Assembly: GCA_012728785.1 (NCBI GenBank)
Contig: JAAYEK010000024.1
Coordinates: 1-64,000 of the forward strand
Length of the DNA stretch: 64,000 nucleotides
Direction: 5' to 3'
From: Bacillota bacterium
GTDB taxonomy: Bacteria; Bacillota; UBA4882; UBA8346
Within the stretch, counting starts at the first letter, position 1. Every line of letters begins with the position of its first letter. The position numbers were made by a program, and so were the translations under genes. The notes below the pieces were generated by a model, which saw only the letters and a list, made by a program, of their open reading frames with translations, was not told the origin of the DNA and did no database searches. Below are positions 12,594-22,860 of the stretch, piece after piece.

Positions 12594-12956
12594 TTGGATG
12601 TAATTAAAAAGAATCAAGAATTTCAACAAATATTTGAAAAGGGCCACTCAATTCAAGGAAAATTTTTAGTGGTCTATTTTCTTCGCAATCAATACCAGAT
12701 AAACCGCTATGGGATCTGCGTTGGTAAAAAACTTGGAACAGCGGTACGCCGAAATTATATTAAACGTTTATTGCGCGAATCGCTTAGAACCTTGACTTTC
12801 CCCAATCATCAGATGAACTTAGATATACTTTTAGTAGCCAAAAAGCAGATCTTAAGCGCTTCCTTGAATAGTATAATTGAAGAGATCCAACATATACTTT
12901 TGAAAGTGGTTTTTTTAAAACTAAAGAATAAGGGAGAGTTGGAGGATTCCCAATGA
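12594..12956 (+). CDS. rnpA: Ribonuclease P protein component
   Basis: GICVGKKLGTAVRRNYIKRLLRE; rpmH-rnpA-yidD order. Confidence 0.95.
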   Translation: MDVIKKNQEFQQIFEKGHSIQGKFLVVYFLRNQYQINRYGICVGKKLGTAVRRNYIKRLLRESLRTLTFPNHQMNLDILLVAKKQILSASLNSIIEEIQHILLKVVFLKLKNKGELEDSQ

Positions 12957-13168
12957 AAGGTGTAATCCTTCTTTTTATAACAGGCTATCGTAAATTTATT
13001 TCCCCTTTTTTACCAAAAAGTTGCCGCTTTTATCCAACTTGTTCCGAATATACTTTTCAAGCGGTTAAAAAATATGGTGTTAAAAGAGGATTATCTTTAG
13101 GAATTAAAAGAATTATAAGATGTAACCCTTTTAATGAGGGAGGATATGATCCACTACCAAAAGAATGA
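12953..13168 (+). CDS. yidD: Membrane protein insertion efficiency factor YidD
   Basis: CRFYPTCSEYTFQAVKKYGVKRG...RCNPFNEGGYDPLP. Confidence 0.96.
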   Translation: MKGVILLFITGYRKFISPFLPKSCRFYPTCSEYTFQAVKKYGVKRGLSLGIKRIIRCNPFNEGGYDPLPKE

Positions 13169-13192
13169 TTTAATGGAGAGGGTGCTTTTAAT

Positions 13193-13885
13193 TTGAATTT
13201 TATAGTTAAACCTTTTAGTGACCTATTTAAAATTATTTTAGAATACTTTTATTCATTAACCAATAGTTGGGGCTGGGCGATCATTTTATTGACCATATTG
13301 ATCAAAATGATTCTCTTTCCTACTATGATCAAACAAGTTCAAGCAATGAACAAGATGAAGGATGTCCAACCCAAATTAAAAGAAATTCAGGACAAATATT
13401 ATAAGACCAATCCCGAGGAGTACCAACGCCGTACCATGGAACTCTATCAAAAGGAAAAGATTAATCCTTTAAGCGGTTGTCTTCCTTTAATTATTCAGAT
13501 TCCGATTTTATTCGGTATTTTTAGATTATTACAAAATCCTGATTATGTAGCTAATGTAATCAAAGATGCCAGTTTTTTTGGGATTCAACTTCAAGCAAAA
13601 GGGATTCTTCCTTTAGCCATTATTTCCGGGGTAACCACCTTTTTTCAACAAAAACTTACTACTCCAACCACCGCCGGTAACGATCAAACTAAAATGATGC
13701 TTTATATTATGCCGGTCATGTTTGGTGTATTTACCTATCAAGTTAATGCTGGAATCGGTATATATTGGGTGGTCAGTAATTTAGTCGGTATCGCCCAACA
13801 ATATATGATCAATAAATATTTTACAGTGAAAAAACAGTTAGACCATAAAGATGAAGAACCCTCGGAAGTAACCAAAAAGAAATAA
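13193..13885 (+). CDS. yidC: Membrane protein insertase YidC/OxaI
   Basis: SWGWAIILLTILIKMILFP...INPLSGCLPLIIQIPIL. Confidence 0.96.
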   Translation: MNFIVKPFSDLFKIILEYFYSLTNSWGWAIILLTILIKMILFPTMIKQVQAMNKMKDVQPKLKEIQDKYYKTNPEEYQRRTMELYQKEKINPLSGCLPLIIQIPILFGIFRLLQNPDYVANVIKDASFFGIQLQAKGILPLAIISGVTTFFQQKLTTPTTAGNDQTKMMLYIMPVMFGVFTYQVNAGIGIYWVVSNLVGIAQQYMINKYFTVKKQLDHKDEEPSEVTKKK

Positions 13886-13915
13886 TACCAACTGTTTGGT
13901 TTAAGGAGGTATATC

Positions 13916-14533
13916 GTGAAATCTGTTGAAAAAGTTAGCCGGACTAAAGAAGAAGCAGTTTTAGAGGCTCTTGAGGAACTTGGGGTAAAGGCGGATAAGG
14001 TAAAAATCGAAGTTTTAGAAGAAACCACCAAAGGCCTATTCGGATTAGGTGGCAAAGTTGTCAGAGTTAGGGTAAGTGTGAAAGAAGATTTAGCCCAAGT
14101 AGCTGGTCTATTTCTCCGTGAAATGCTTGTGAATATGGGAATTCTAGCTCAAGTCGAAATTTTTAAACGTTCCGAGAACACGATTTTAAATATTAATGGA
14201 AAAGAACTCGGAATTTTAATCGGTAAACGAGGCCAAACCTTAGATTCCATCCAATACCTGGTTAACTTAGCTATTAACAAGAATCAAATTGAAAAAGAAC
14301 GAATTATTGTTGATGTGGCAGGATACCGGCGCCGTCGGGAAGATACTTTACGCCGCCTGGCAATGAAAATGGCAGATAAAGTTAAACGGGAAGGGAGACG
14401 TCAAGTATTGGAACCGATGTCCCCCCAAGAACGCCGGATAATTCATTCCACCTTACAAAGTTATAAAGAGATAATGACTTATAGTGAAGGTGAAGATCCT
14501 TACCGGCATGTAATTATTACCCCTCAACCATAA
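13916..14533 (+). CDS. jag: Jag/KhpB RNA-binding protein (Jag-N, KH, R3H)
   Basis: LGVKADKVKIEVLEETTKGLFGLGGK; ELGILIGKRGQTLDSIQYLVNL; R3H at C-terminus. Confidence 0.95.
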   Translation: MKSVEKVSRTKEEAVLEALEELGVKADKVKIEVLEETTKGLFGLGGKVVRVRVSVKEDLAQVAGLFLREMLVNMGILAQVEIFKRSENTILNINGKELGILIGKRGQTLDSIQYLVNLAINKNQIEKERIIVDVAGYRRRREDTLRRLAMKMADKVKREGRRQVLEPMSPQERRIIHSTLQSYKEIMTYSEGEDPYRHVIITPQP

Positions 14534-14540
14534 ACTATTA

Positions 14541-14565
14541 TCCCGGCCTAGCCGGGTTTTTTATT
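14541..14565 (+). terminator. Intrinsic terminator after jag
   Basis: CCCGGC-CTA-GCCGGG followed by TTTTTTATT. Confidence 0.8.
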
Positions 14566-14678
14566 GACGTTTTTAGTCCTTATTTTAACTTACCGGCTTC
14601 TATTTTAAGATGAATTAAGTTATGTTAAACTAAAAGTGATCTTAGTCGCTCTTGTTAATTTTTATTTCGGAGGCAATG

Positions 14679-16061
14679 ATGATTTTTGACGATACCATCG
14701 CTGCGATTGCAACACCTGTTGGAGAAGGAGGAATTGGAATCATTAGAATTAGTGGTCCAGTTGCTCTCCAAATAGGCCGTCAAATATTGACTAATCTGAA
14801 AAGAGAGTCCTTTTCGGAAATCAGTGACCGTAAAGTATACTATGGTTTGGTGGTCAACCCAGTGACCCAACAAACATTAGATGAGATCTTATTCTTTTAT
14901 TTTAAAAAACCGAAAAGTTTCACCGGTGAAGACACCCTTGAAATTCAAGCTCATGGTGGAATGTTTATTTTAGCTAAAATATTGGAACTAGTACTTCAAA
15001 ATGGAGCCAGGATGGCGGAACCGGGAGAATTTACCCAACGCGCTTTTATCAATGGTAAAATTGACTTGGTCCAAGCCGAATCAATCATTGACTTAATTAG
15101 GGCTAAAACCGAAAAAGCCCATGAATTAGCTCTTGCTCAACTTACCGGAAAGACTACCAAAGCTCTTGCCCAGATTGAAGCCGATCTATATCAAATATTA
15201 ATCAACACCGAAGCTACGCTTGATTTTCCTGAAGAAGTCATACCCGAATTAAAGAGGGAGGAAATGCTTCAACAGGCAGCTTTGATTCATCAAAACCTAA
15301 GTTTGATCCTGGAAGGAATAGATGAAGGGCGAAAATACCGAGACGGTATTAAATTAGTCATCGTCGGTAGACCAAATGTAGGTAAGTCAAGTCTACTTAA
15401 TGAACTTCTTCAAGAGGAACGCGCTATAGTCACTCCAATTCCAGGAACAACCCGGGATATTATCGAGGCTCCCTTTCAATTACGGGGAGTACCGATTCGG
15501 CTAATTGACACCGCCGGTTTAAGAGAGACCGAAAATGTCATTGAACGAATCGGTATCTCCAAGACTGAAGAATATATGGCTCAAGCGGATTTAATCTTGC
15601 TAATGCTTGATGGAAGCCAGTCTTTGACGGTCGAGGACCGACAGGTGATTGATAAACTAAACGGTCACCAGGTATTGGTGATCATTAATAAGACCGATTT
15701 ACCTCAGGTTTTAAAAAAAGAAAGTCTGACGGAATTTGCTTCGGATCGGATAATTGAATTATCTTTACTGACTAAAAAAGGATTGGAAGCAGTTGAAGTT
15801 AAAATTATCGAATTAGTAGGGCTTGGAAATATTAATCTTGATGATCGTCCTTTATTATCGAGAATAAGGCATAAACAAGCCTTAGAGCAAAGTCTTGCTA
15901 CTTTAAACGAGTTTATTTCCGGTTTAGCCGAAGGAAGAAGCGAGGATTTATTAGCGGTAGATTTGCGTTCCTGCTTGAATTCTCTTGGAACCATTTCCGG
16001 GAAGAATGTTTCCAATGAAATAATTCACGGAATTTTTGCTCAATTTTGTATTGGAAAATAA
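14679..16061 (+). CDS. mnmE: tRNA modification GTPase MnmE
   Basis: DDTIAAIATPVGEGGIGIIRISG; G domain GRPNVGKSSLLN, DTAGLRET; C-terminal FCIGK. Confidence 0.97.
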   Translation: MIFDDTIAAIATPVGEGGIGIIRISGPVALQIGRQILTNLKRESFSEISDRKVYYGLVVNPVTQQTLDEILFFYFKKPKSFTGEDTLEIQAHGGMFILAKILELVLQNGARMAEPGEFTQRAFINGKIDLVQAESIIDLIRAKTEKAHELALAQLTGKTTKALAQIEADLYQILINTEATLDFPEEVIPELKREEMLQQAALIHQNLSLILEGIDEGRKYRDGIKLVIVGRPNVGKSSLLNELLQEERAIVTPIPGTTRDIIEAPFQLRGVPIRLIDTAGLRETENVIERIGISKTEEYMAQADLILLMLDGSQSLTVEDRQVIDKLNGHQVLVIINKTDLPQVLKKESLTEFASDRIIELSLLTKKGLEAVEVKIIELVGLGNINLDDRPLLSRIRHKQALEQSLATLNEFISGLAEGRSEDLLAVDLRSCLNSLGTISGKNVSNEIIHGIFAQFCIGK

Positions 16062-16104
16062 GCCCCTAACTAAGGATTGGGGGCTTAACGAAAGAGGTAA
16101 TAGC

Positions 16105-17985
16105 TTGAATTACGAGGTAATAGTAGTCGGAGCGGGTCATGCAGGTTGTGAGGCTGCCTTGGCTGCTGCTAAACTGGGTGCTAAGACATTGCTATTAACC
16201 ATATCGCCGGATACTATCGGAGCTATGTCCTGTAATCCGGCGATTGGTGGTCCGGCCGCCAAAAGTCATTTGATCAAAGAACTTGATGCGTTAGGCGGAA
16301 CAATGGGCCGGGTAATTGATCAGACCTATTTGAATATTCGGCATCTTAATGAAAGCCGCGGCCCTGCCGTGGCGGCCCTTCGGGCTCAGGCCGATAAAAA
16401 AAAATATCAAACCGAAATGACATTGAGGGTTGAAAAAGAGCCCAATATTCATCTTAAACAAGGACTAGTTAAGGAAATCACTGTATCCAACCAACGAGTG
16501 ACTGGAGTTATTTTACAATCAGGCCGAATTTATTCGGCGCAAGTGGTAATTTTAGCTACCGGAACTTTTTTAGGCGGGGTTATTGTTATGGGAACTACAC
16601 GTTACCAAGGAGGTAGACAAGGTGAACCGGCGGCAACCGAGCTTAGTCTCAATCTTGTTAAACTTGGTTTCAAGTTACGCCGTTTTCAGACTGCTACCCC
16701 ACCTCGAATTCACCGTCGTTCGGTTAATTTTGCAAAGTTAACCCCCCAAGCTTTACAGGAAACGGAATGGGGTTTTTCCTGGGAGGGATTACAGAGAAAA
16801 CGGGTCCAACAACCCTGCTGGCACACAACTACCACTCCTGAAACAATCAATATTATTCGGGATAATCTTGAGCAATCGCCAATTCAGTCGGGATCGATTA
16901 CAGGCAATGGTCCTCATTTTTGCCCCTCAATCGACCGGAAGGTATTAAGATTTCCTGAGAAAACCGATCATTCTATTTTTTTAGAACCGGAAAGTGAAAC
17001 AACCGAAGAACTGTATTTGTTAGGCTTAACCACTGCCATGCCGGAGTTAATTCAAGAAAAAATTATAACTTCCATACCCGGCTTGGAATCCGCTGAAATC
17101 ATCCGCCCAGGATATGCCGTTGAATATGACTGTTTGGACTCTTTCCAATTTGGGCCAAGCCTTGAGTCCAAAGTAGTTGAAAATTTATTTTCAGCCGGGC
17201 AAATTAACGGGACCTCCGGATATGAAGAAGCGGCAGTTCAGGGATTAATCGCCGGAATTAACGCCTTTCGAAAAATCAAAGGGATGGCCCCGTATATTCC
17301 AGATCGAAGCAATTCATACATTGGGGTGCTAATTGATGACTTAGTCACTAAAGGAACAGAAGAACCATATCGGATGATGACTTCCTTAGCTGAATTCCGG
17401 CTGTTTTTAAGATTGGACAACGCTGTCTTTCGGTTAGGCCGCGATGGATGCAATCTTGGTTTATTCAATGATCAACAATGCGCCAAATTATTGGATTTAC
17501 TAAAACAAGGGGAGTCTTTTAAGGCATTGATTATGGAAACCAAGGTAAAACCGGACTTCTCTTATTGGAACAAAATTACGGATATCTCCCCTAAACGCGG
17601 TTATCGCATATCGGAATTGGCTTTAAGGCCTCAAATTACTGATCAAATATTGATATCACAATTTGCAGACCTTCAAAAATTCCCCAAACCGGTTAGGGAA
17701 TATGTATGGAATGAGCTTAAATTAGCCGGTTACTTACAGCGTCAAGCAACTCAAAGAACGGAGCACCAACGGTTGGAAGCAATTAAAATTCCGGCTGATT
17801 TTAATTACCAAAATTTGTCGGGTCTCAGCGAAACCGGACGGCAAAAGTTGGAGAAGGTTCGCCCGGTCTCATTGGGACAGGCGTTTCGAATTCCCCGATT
17901 AGAGCCAGGCGATCAGACGGTTTTATTATTATATCTGAATCCAAGTAAAGGAGATCCCCTTAAGACTGATGAAAGAGCAATTTGA
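16105..17985 (+). CDS. MnmG-family paralog 1 (divergent)
   Basis: VIVVGAGHAGCEAALAAAKLGAKTLLLTI, full-length with PHFCPSID; TTG start 16105 with AAAGAGG RBS; loop reads NPAIGGPAAKSHL. Confidence 0.9.
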   Translation: MNYEVIVVGAGHAGCEAALAAAKLGAKTLLLTISPDTIGAMSCNPAIGGPAAKSHLIKELDALGGTMGRVIDQTYLNIRHLNESRGPAVAALRAQADKKKYQTEMTLRVEKEPNIHLKQGLVKEITVSNQRVTGVILQSGRIYSAQVVILATGTFLGGVIVMGTTRYQGGRQGEPAATELSLNLVKLGFKLRRFQTATPPRIHRRSVNFAKLTPQALQETEWGFSWEGLQRKRVQQPCWHTTTTPETINIIRDNLEQSPIQSGSITGNGPHFCPSIDRKVLRFPEKTDHSIFLEPESETTEELYLLGLTTAMPELIQEKIITSIPGLESAEIIRPGYAVEYDCLDSFQFGPSLESKVVENLFSAGQINGTSGYEEAAVQGLIAGINAFRKIKGMAPYIPDRSNSYIGVLIDDLVTKGTEEPYRMMTSLAEFRLFLRLDNAVFRLGRDGCNLGLFNDQQCAKLLDLLKQGESFKALIMETKVKPDFSYWNKITDISPKRGYRISELALRPQITDQILISQFADLQKFPKPVREYVWNELKLAGYLQRQATQRTEHQRLEAIKIPADFNYQNLSGLSETGRQKLEKVRPVSLGQAFRIPRLEPGDQTVLLLYLNPSKGDPLKTDERAI

Positions 17986-19837
17986 GGTAATTGTGATCGG
18001 GGCTGGTCACGCTGGATGCGAGGCAGCCTTGGCCGCTTCTAAAATGGGTTTACAAACGCTTCTGTTTACTTTAAATTTTAATAATATCGCCTTTATGCCT
18101 TGCAATCCTTCCCTCGGCGGCCCGGCTAAAGGCCATTTAGTACGTGAGATCGATGCTCTCGGTGGAGCGATGGGACGGGTGATCGACCGTACCTATCTTC
18201 AAATGCGATTATTAAATACCCAAAAAGGGCCTGCAGTTTGGGCGATAAGGGCTCAAGCCGATAAACTCCTTTATCAGTTAGAAATGCGTAGGGAATTAGA
18301 AAAGCAACCCAATTTAATTATTCGGCAGGCCGAAGTGGATGAAATTTTGGTAGATGCCAATGGAAAAGTTAATGGAGTAACAACCCGCACTGGTTTAAAA
18401 TTTTTAGCTCCGGCGGTAATCTTAGCTACCGGTACATTTTTAAACGGTAGAATTTTTATGGGAAAACTTAATTATTCTTCAGGACCGATGGGCTTTCTTC
18501 CGGCAATTGGGCTTTCTCAATCTTTATCCCGATTAGGATTAAAGTTACGCAGGTTTAAAACCGGGACTCCGGCTAGAGTAAGGCGACGTTCGCTGGATTT
18601 TAACAAAATGACGCCTCAACCAGGCGGTTATCTGGAACATGGTTTTTCTTTTTGGGAACCTTGGCAAGTTCGGCCTGAACATTTATGTTGGCTCACTTAT
18701 ACCCGACCGGAAACCCACCGAATTATTATGGAACATCTCCATGAAGCCGCGTTGTTTAGCGGCGAGATTACCGGTGTAGGCCCGCGTTATTGTCCTTCTA
18801 TCGAAGGCAAACTAATTCAGTTTCCTGATAAAGACAGACATCAAGTATTTATCGAGCCAGAAGGAGCCGATACTGATGAGATGTATCTTGCTGGCCTCTC
18901 AACCAGTCTTCCGGAATCAATTCAAGAACTTTTTTTAAGAACTGTTCCCGGTTTAGAAAACTTAGAGATTGTTCGTCCCGGATATGCCATTGAATATGAT
19001 TATTTACCCGGCGATCAGCTGAAACAGTCGTTGGAAACAAAACAAATCCCCGGCCTTTATACTGCGGGACAGATTAATGGTAGTTCCGGATATGAAGAAG
19101 CGGCAGCCCAAGGATTGTTGGCTGGTATTAATGCGGCCCTTAATTTGCAAGGAAAAGCGCCTTTAGTTCTAAAACGTTCCGAAGCCTATATGGGCGTTTT
19201 AATCGATGATTTGGTCACCAAAGAAAGCGAGGAGCCTTACCGGATCATGACCTCCCGCGCTGAATTTCGATTGACCCTTCGGTCGGATAATGCCGATGAA
19301 AGACTTACCCCCTTCGGAATTCAAATTGGGTTGATCGATAAAGATCAAAAGCAAACTTTTGAATCAAAGTATGAAAGAATCAACACCTTACAACGGCTAT
19401 TCGAAAAGACTTCTTTAAACCCGGATGCCAAGGTACGACAAATCTTTATTGAGCAAGGATTAACTATTCCTAAAAATAAATTTACCATTGCCGATATCTT
19501 AAAACGACCGGAAATTGGTCCGGATTTTCTCACTAAGCTTCTTCCCGAACTTGAATTTATCGAAAGCGACGCTAAAGAAATCAGCACACGTTATAAATAT
19601 CAAGGATATTTGGAAAAAGAACGAGAACAGGCCAAGCGATTATTAAATCTCGAAAATAAAACAATACCGGAAGATTTGAATTATGATTTAGTTACCAATC
19701 TTGCCCATGAAGCCCGGGAAAAATTGGTCAAATTCCGCCCCGGAACATTAGGGCAAGCCTCACGGATCAGTGGAGTCAACCCAGCCGATCTAACTGCCCT
19801 CTTATTTCATTTAGAGAACCTGAAGGAGTCTCAATGA
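17969..19837 (+). CDS. mnmG: tRNA uridine-5-carboxymethylaminomethyl synthesis enzyme MnmG
   Basis: VIVIGAGHAGCEAALA, NPSLGGPAKGHLVREIDALGGAMGRVID, GPRYCPSIEGK, RPGTLGQASRISGVNPADLTAL. Confidence 0.95.
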   Translation: MKEQFEVIVIGAGHAGCEAALAASKMGLQTLLFTLNFNNIAFMPCNPSLGGPAKGHLVREIDALGGAMGRVIDRTYLQMRLLNTQKGPAVWAIRAQADKLLYQLEMRRELEKQPNLIIRQAEVDEILVDANGKVNGVTTRTGLKFLAPAVILATGTFLNGRIFMGKLNYSSGPMGFLPAIGLSQSLSRLGLKLRRFKTGTPARVRRRSLDFNKMTPQPGGYLEHGFSFWEPWQVRPEHLCWLTYTRPETHRIIMEHLHEAALFSGEITGVGPRYCPSIEGKLIQFPDKDRHQVFIEPEGADTDEMYLAGLSTSLPESIQELFLRTVPGLENLEIVRPGYAIEYDYLPGDQLKQSLETKQIPGLYTAGQINGSSGYEEAAAQGLLAGINAALNLQGKAPLVLKRSEAYMGVLIDDLVTKESEEPYRIMTSRAEFRLTLRSDNADERLTPFGIQIGLIDKDQKQTFESKYERINTLQRLFEKTSLNPDAKVRQIFIEQGLTIPKNKFTIADILKRPEIGPDFLTKLLPELEFIESDAKEISTRYKYQGYLEKEREQAKRLLNLENKTIPEDLNYDLVTNLAHEAREKLVKFRPGTLGQASRISGVNPADLTALLFHLENLKESQ

Positions 19838-20553
19838 GTGGAATTAAAGCAAATTTTATCAGTCTTTTACATGAAATCGGAATCGATCTCTCTAGCGATC
19901 AATTATTACAGCTTGAAAAATTCATTAAGCTACTTTTATCAGCCAATCAGGTGATTAACCTTACGGCAATCACTAAGTTTGATGAGGCCATGGTCAAACA
20001 CATTTACGATTCTTTGGTAGTCATGAATACTCCGGAGTTTAGATCCGCCCAAACAGTGATTGATGTGGGAAGCGGAGGCGGAATACCCTGTATTCCCTTG
20101 GCTATTTGTAATCCAGACAAAACAATAATTTCTATAGAAGCTACTCAAAAGAAAATCAATTTCCAAATCGAAGCAAGTCGCCAATTAGAATTAAACAATC
20201 TCACCATGATTTGGGGACGGGCAGAGGAGATCGCCAGGCAACCAAAACATCGCGAACAATATGATCTGGTTATCGCCCGGGCATTAGCGCCGCTGGATAT
20301 TCTTTTAGAATTAACCCTCCCTTTTCTTAAACTACAGGGAAACGCCATTTATTATAAGGGAAAAGAAGTCGAAGATGAGATTGATAAGGGAAACCAGGCA
20401 ATCCAAGTTTTAGGAGCGGAATTATCTGAAACTAAATCTTTTACACTACCATTTGGTTTGGGTTGGCGAGTGCTACTTATTTTTAAAAAGTCATCTTTAA
20501 CACCCCTCCTTTATCCCCGCAAGCCTGGGATACCCCAAAAGAGGCCACTTTAA
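19834..20553 (+). CDS. rsmG: 16S rRNA (guanine527-N7)-methyltransferase RsmG
   Basis: INLTAITKFDEAMVKHIYDSLVV...VIDVGSGGGIPCIPLAI. Confidence 0.95.
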   Translation: MSGIKANFISLLHEIGIDLSSDQLLQLEKFIKLLLSANQVINLTAITKFDEAMVKHIYDSLVVMNTPEFRSAQTVIDVGSGGGIPCIPLAICNPDKTIISIEATQKKINFQIEASRQLELNNLTMIWGRAEEIARQPKHREQYDLVIARALAPLDILLELTLPFLKLQGNAIYYKGKEVEDEIDKGNQAIQVLGAELSETKSFTLPFGLGWRVLLIFKKSSLTPLLYPRKPGIPQKRPL

Positions 20554-20845
20554 AACTCAAGGATCGTTTCGACCATCCTCTGAGGGAAGACACCACCCGG
20601 AAACCAACATTTCCTAATTTTCATTCATGAAAAATGAGATATTAAGAAGGAAGATTATCCTTCATCTCGAAAAGATTAAGAATAGCCCGAAGGAAAAAAG
20701 GTGAACAATAATGAAACGCTCATCAAAAAAATCATTAGACATATTACGCCAAAAAGCGTATGAATTGTTGAACGCCGAATTGGAAACACTTCGGAGCCAC
20801 CCCAATTATCAAACTATTAGGGGTTGGAGGGAGGAAGGTTTAAGC

Positions 20846-21607
20846 ATGGGAAAAGTCATAGCCATCGCCAATCAAAAGGGCGGCGTAGGTAAAACCACAA
20901 CCGCTGTAAACCTAGGGACATGTTTGGCTCAAAACAAACGCAAAGTGATGATTATCGACCATGATCCTCAAGGAAATTCCACCAGTGGAATTGGTTTAAA
21001 AAAAGGAGAAATTAAAAAGTGTATTTATGATGTATTAATTAACGAAATCCCCTTGGAAGAAGTTTTGGTTGAAACCCAAGTTGTAAACCTAAAAATAGCC
21101 CCGGCTACCATTAGATTAGCAGGCGCCGAGGCTGAACTGGTAGGAATGATGGCTCGTGATCAAAGACTAAAGAGGGCTATCGAGCCAATTAAAAAGGATT
21201 TCGATTACATTCTAATTGACTGTCCGCCCTCACTCGGCAATTTAACAATCAACTCTTTAGCTGCTGCCGACTCAATTGTAGTACCGATTCAATGTGAATA
21301 TTACGCCTTAGAAGGACTTAGCCAACTAATGAAAACAATCCAGCTTGTTCAAAAATACTCAAACCCTGACTTACAAATCGAGGGTGTTGTGTTAACCATG
21401 TACGATAATCGAACCAATCTTTCTTCCCAGGTTACCGATGAAGTGCGGCGGTATTTTCAAGACAAAGTATATCGAACAATTATTCCCAGGAACATCCGTC
21501 TTAGTGAAGCTCCAAGCTTCGGCCTCCCTATCACTTTATACGATGAGAAATCCAAAGGAGCGGAAGCTTATATCGAATTGGCAAAGGAAGTGATAGCCAA
21601 TGAGTAA
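20846..21607 (+). CDS. parA: Chromosome partitioning ATPase ParA/Soj (supplied ORF extends upstream to 20711)
   Basis: IAIANQKGGVGKTTTAVNLG; RBS GGGAGGAAGG before ATG 20846. Confidence 0.96.
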   Translation: MGKVIAIANQKGGVGKTTTAVNLGTCLAQNKRKVMIIDHDPQGNSTSGIGLKKGEIKKCIYDVLINEIPLEEVLVETQVVNLKIAPATIRLAGAEAELVGMMARDQRLKRAIEPIKKDFDYILIDCPPSLGNLTINSLAAADSIVVPIQCEYYALEGLSQLMKTIQLVQKYSNPDLQIEGVVLTMYDNRTNLSSQVTDEVRRYFQDKVYRTIIPRNIRLSEAPSFGLPITLYDEKSKGAEAYIELAKEVIANE

Positions 21608-22478
21608 AAACCGAGGCCTTGGAAAGGGATTGGGCGCTCTAATTCCCGAGCTAGAGGAAGAACATAATCCCGAAGCCAAACAATTCGTCGATATTAACTC
21701 AATAACTCCCAACCCTTATCAGCCTCGCAAGGAGTTTTCAGATGAAAAACTTAATGAACTTGCGGAATCCATCCGACTCCATGGCGTCATTCAACCCTTG
21801 TTGGTCAGAGAGTATCAAGGCAAATATCAACTTATTGCTGGCGAACGAAGATTAAGGGCTTCTAAAATAGTTGGACTTTCCGAAGTCCCGATTGTAATTA
21901 GAGACATGACCGATCAAACCATGATGGAAGTGGCTTTGATTGAAAACCTTCAACGGGAGGATCTTAATATAATTGAAGAGGCTGAAGCTTACCGACGCCT
22001 AATGGAAGAATTCTCTTTAACTCAGGAAGAGATCGCCAAACAAGTGGGTCGAAGCCGACCGGCTATTGCTAATACACTTCGTCTTTTAAACTTACCTAGC
22101 ATAGTCCAATCAGAATTAGCCAAAGGAACTCTTACTATGGGCCATGCCAGACCTTTACTAAGCCTAAATACAACCGAAGAACAAATTCGGGTTTGGCAAA
22201 CAATTCAAAATGACCAACTATCGGTGCGCCAAACTGAAGAACTAATCAAACAACTCACCAATCCTGAAGGTGTTTCACGTGAAACAAAAAAGCCAAACTT
22301 CAAAAACGAAGCCAAGCCCATTCGAGACCCTAATCTAATAGAACTAGAAGAAGAGCTCCAGCTTTCTATGGGTACAAAAGTTATTATTAAACCTTCGGGA
22401 AGCGGAGGTAAAATTGAAATCAATTATTATTCCGATGACGATTTTGAGCGGATTTGCGAAAAGCTAACACAAGAATAA
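21600..22478 (+). CDS. parB: Chromosome partitioning protein ParB/Spo0J
   Basis: LGKGLGALIP...NPYQPRKEFSDEKLNELAESIRLHGVIQPLLV...GERRLRA. Confidence 0.97.
   Translation: MSKNRGLGKGLGALIPELEEEHNPEAKQFVDINSITPNPYQPRKEFSDEKLNELAESIRLHGVIQPLLVREYQGKYQLIAGERRLRASKIVGLSEVPIVIRDMTDQTMMEVALIENLQREDLNIIEEAEAYRRLMEEFSLTQEEIAKQVGRSRPAIANTLRLLNLPSIVQSELAKGTLTMGHARPLLSLNTTEEQIRVWQTIQNDQLSVRQTEELIKQLTNPEGVSRETKKPNFKNEAKPIRDPNLIELEEELQLSMGTKVIIKPSGSGGKIEINYYSDDDFERICEKLTQE
22271..22286. promoter_or_regulatory. parS: parS site (within parB)
   Basis: Perfect TGTTTCACGTGAAACA. Confidence 0.95.
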
Positions 22479-22503
22479 AAGGTCTTAACCAGGCCTTTTA
22501 TTC

Positions 22504-22519
22504 TGTTTCACGTGAAACA
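22504..22519. promoter_or_regulatory. parS: parS site (26 bp downstream of parB stop)
   Basis: Perfect TGTTTCACGTGAAACA. Confidence 0.95.
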
Positions 22520-22860
22520 TGCAAACCTTGGTTGGAATCAAACAATTTATTGTATGATCAGTTAAAACAACTTTATTTGGTTCTATTTTATGCCGACCAC
22601 GGGTCTGCTTCGGAAATTCTTGTCATCGCAGACTTGCGCCCTTCCCAGAGAACAGTTAAAAGGCCGTGGCAACCAGGATCTTAACGGTTAAAACCGGTAT
22701 AAAACTTTAATCCACTGGTTTGGGATTTCGGATTAGCGACAATGTTTCCGGTAAGTATAATTTTGGTCATGGGTTTTTAACCCGCGTGGATTGAGTCAAC
22801 GCTCCACGGTTTTGGTTGATATAATACAATCTTCGATAAGATATAAAATATGGAGAAACA

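Noticed and set aside
22454-22684. 76-aa plus-strand ORF after parB
   Set aside because: Overlaps the parB stop and the parS site (its VSRET is simply translated parS); no RBS or recognisable domain.
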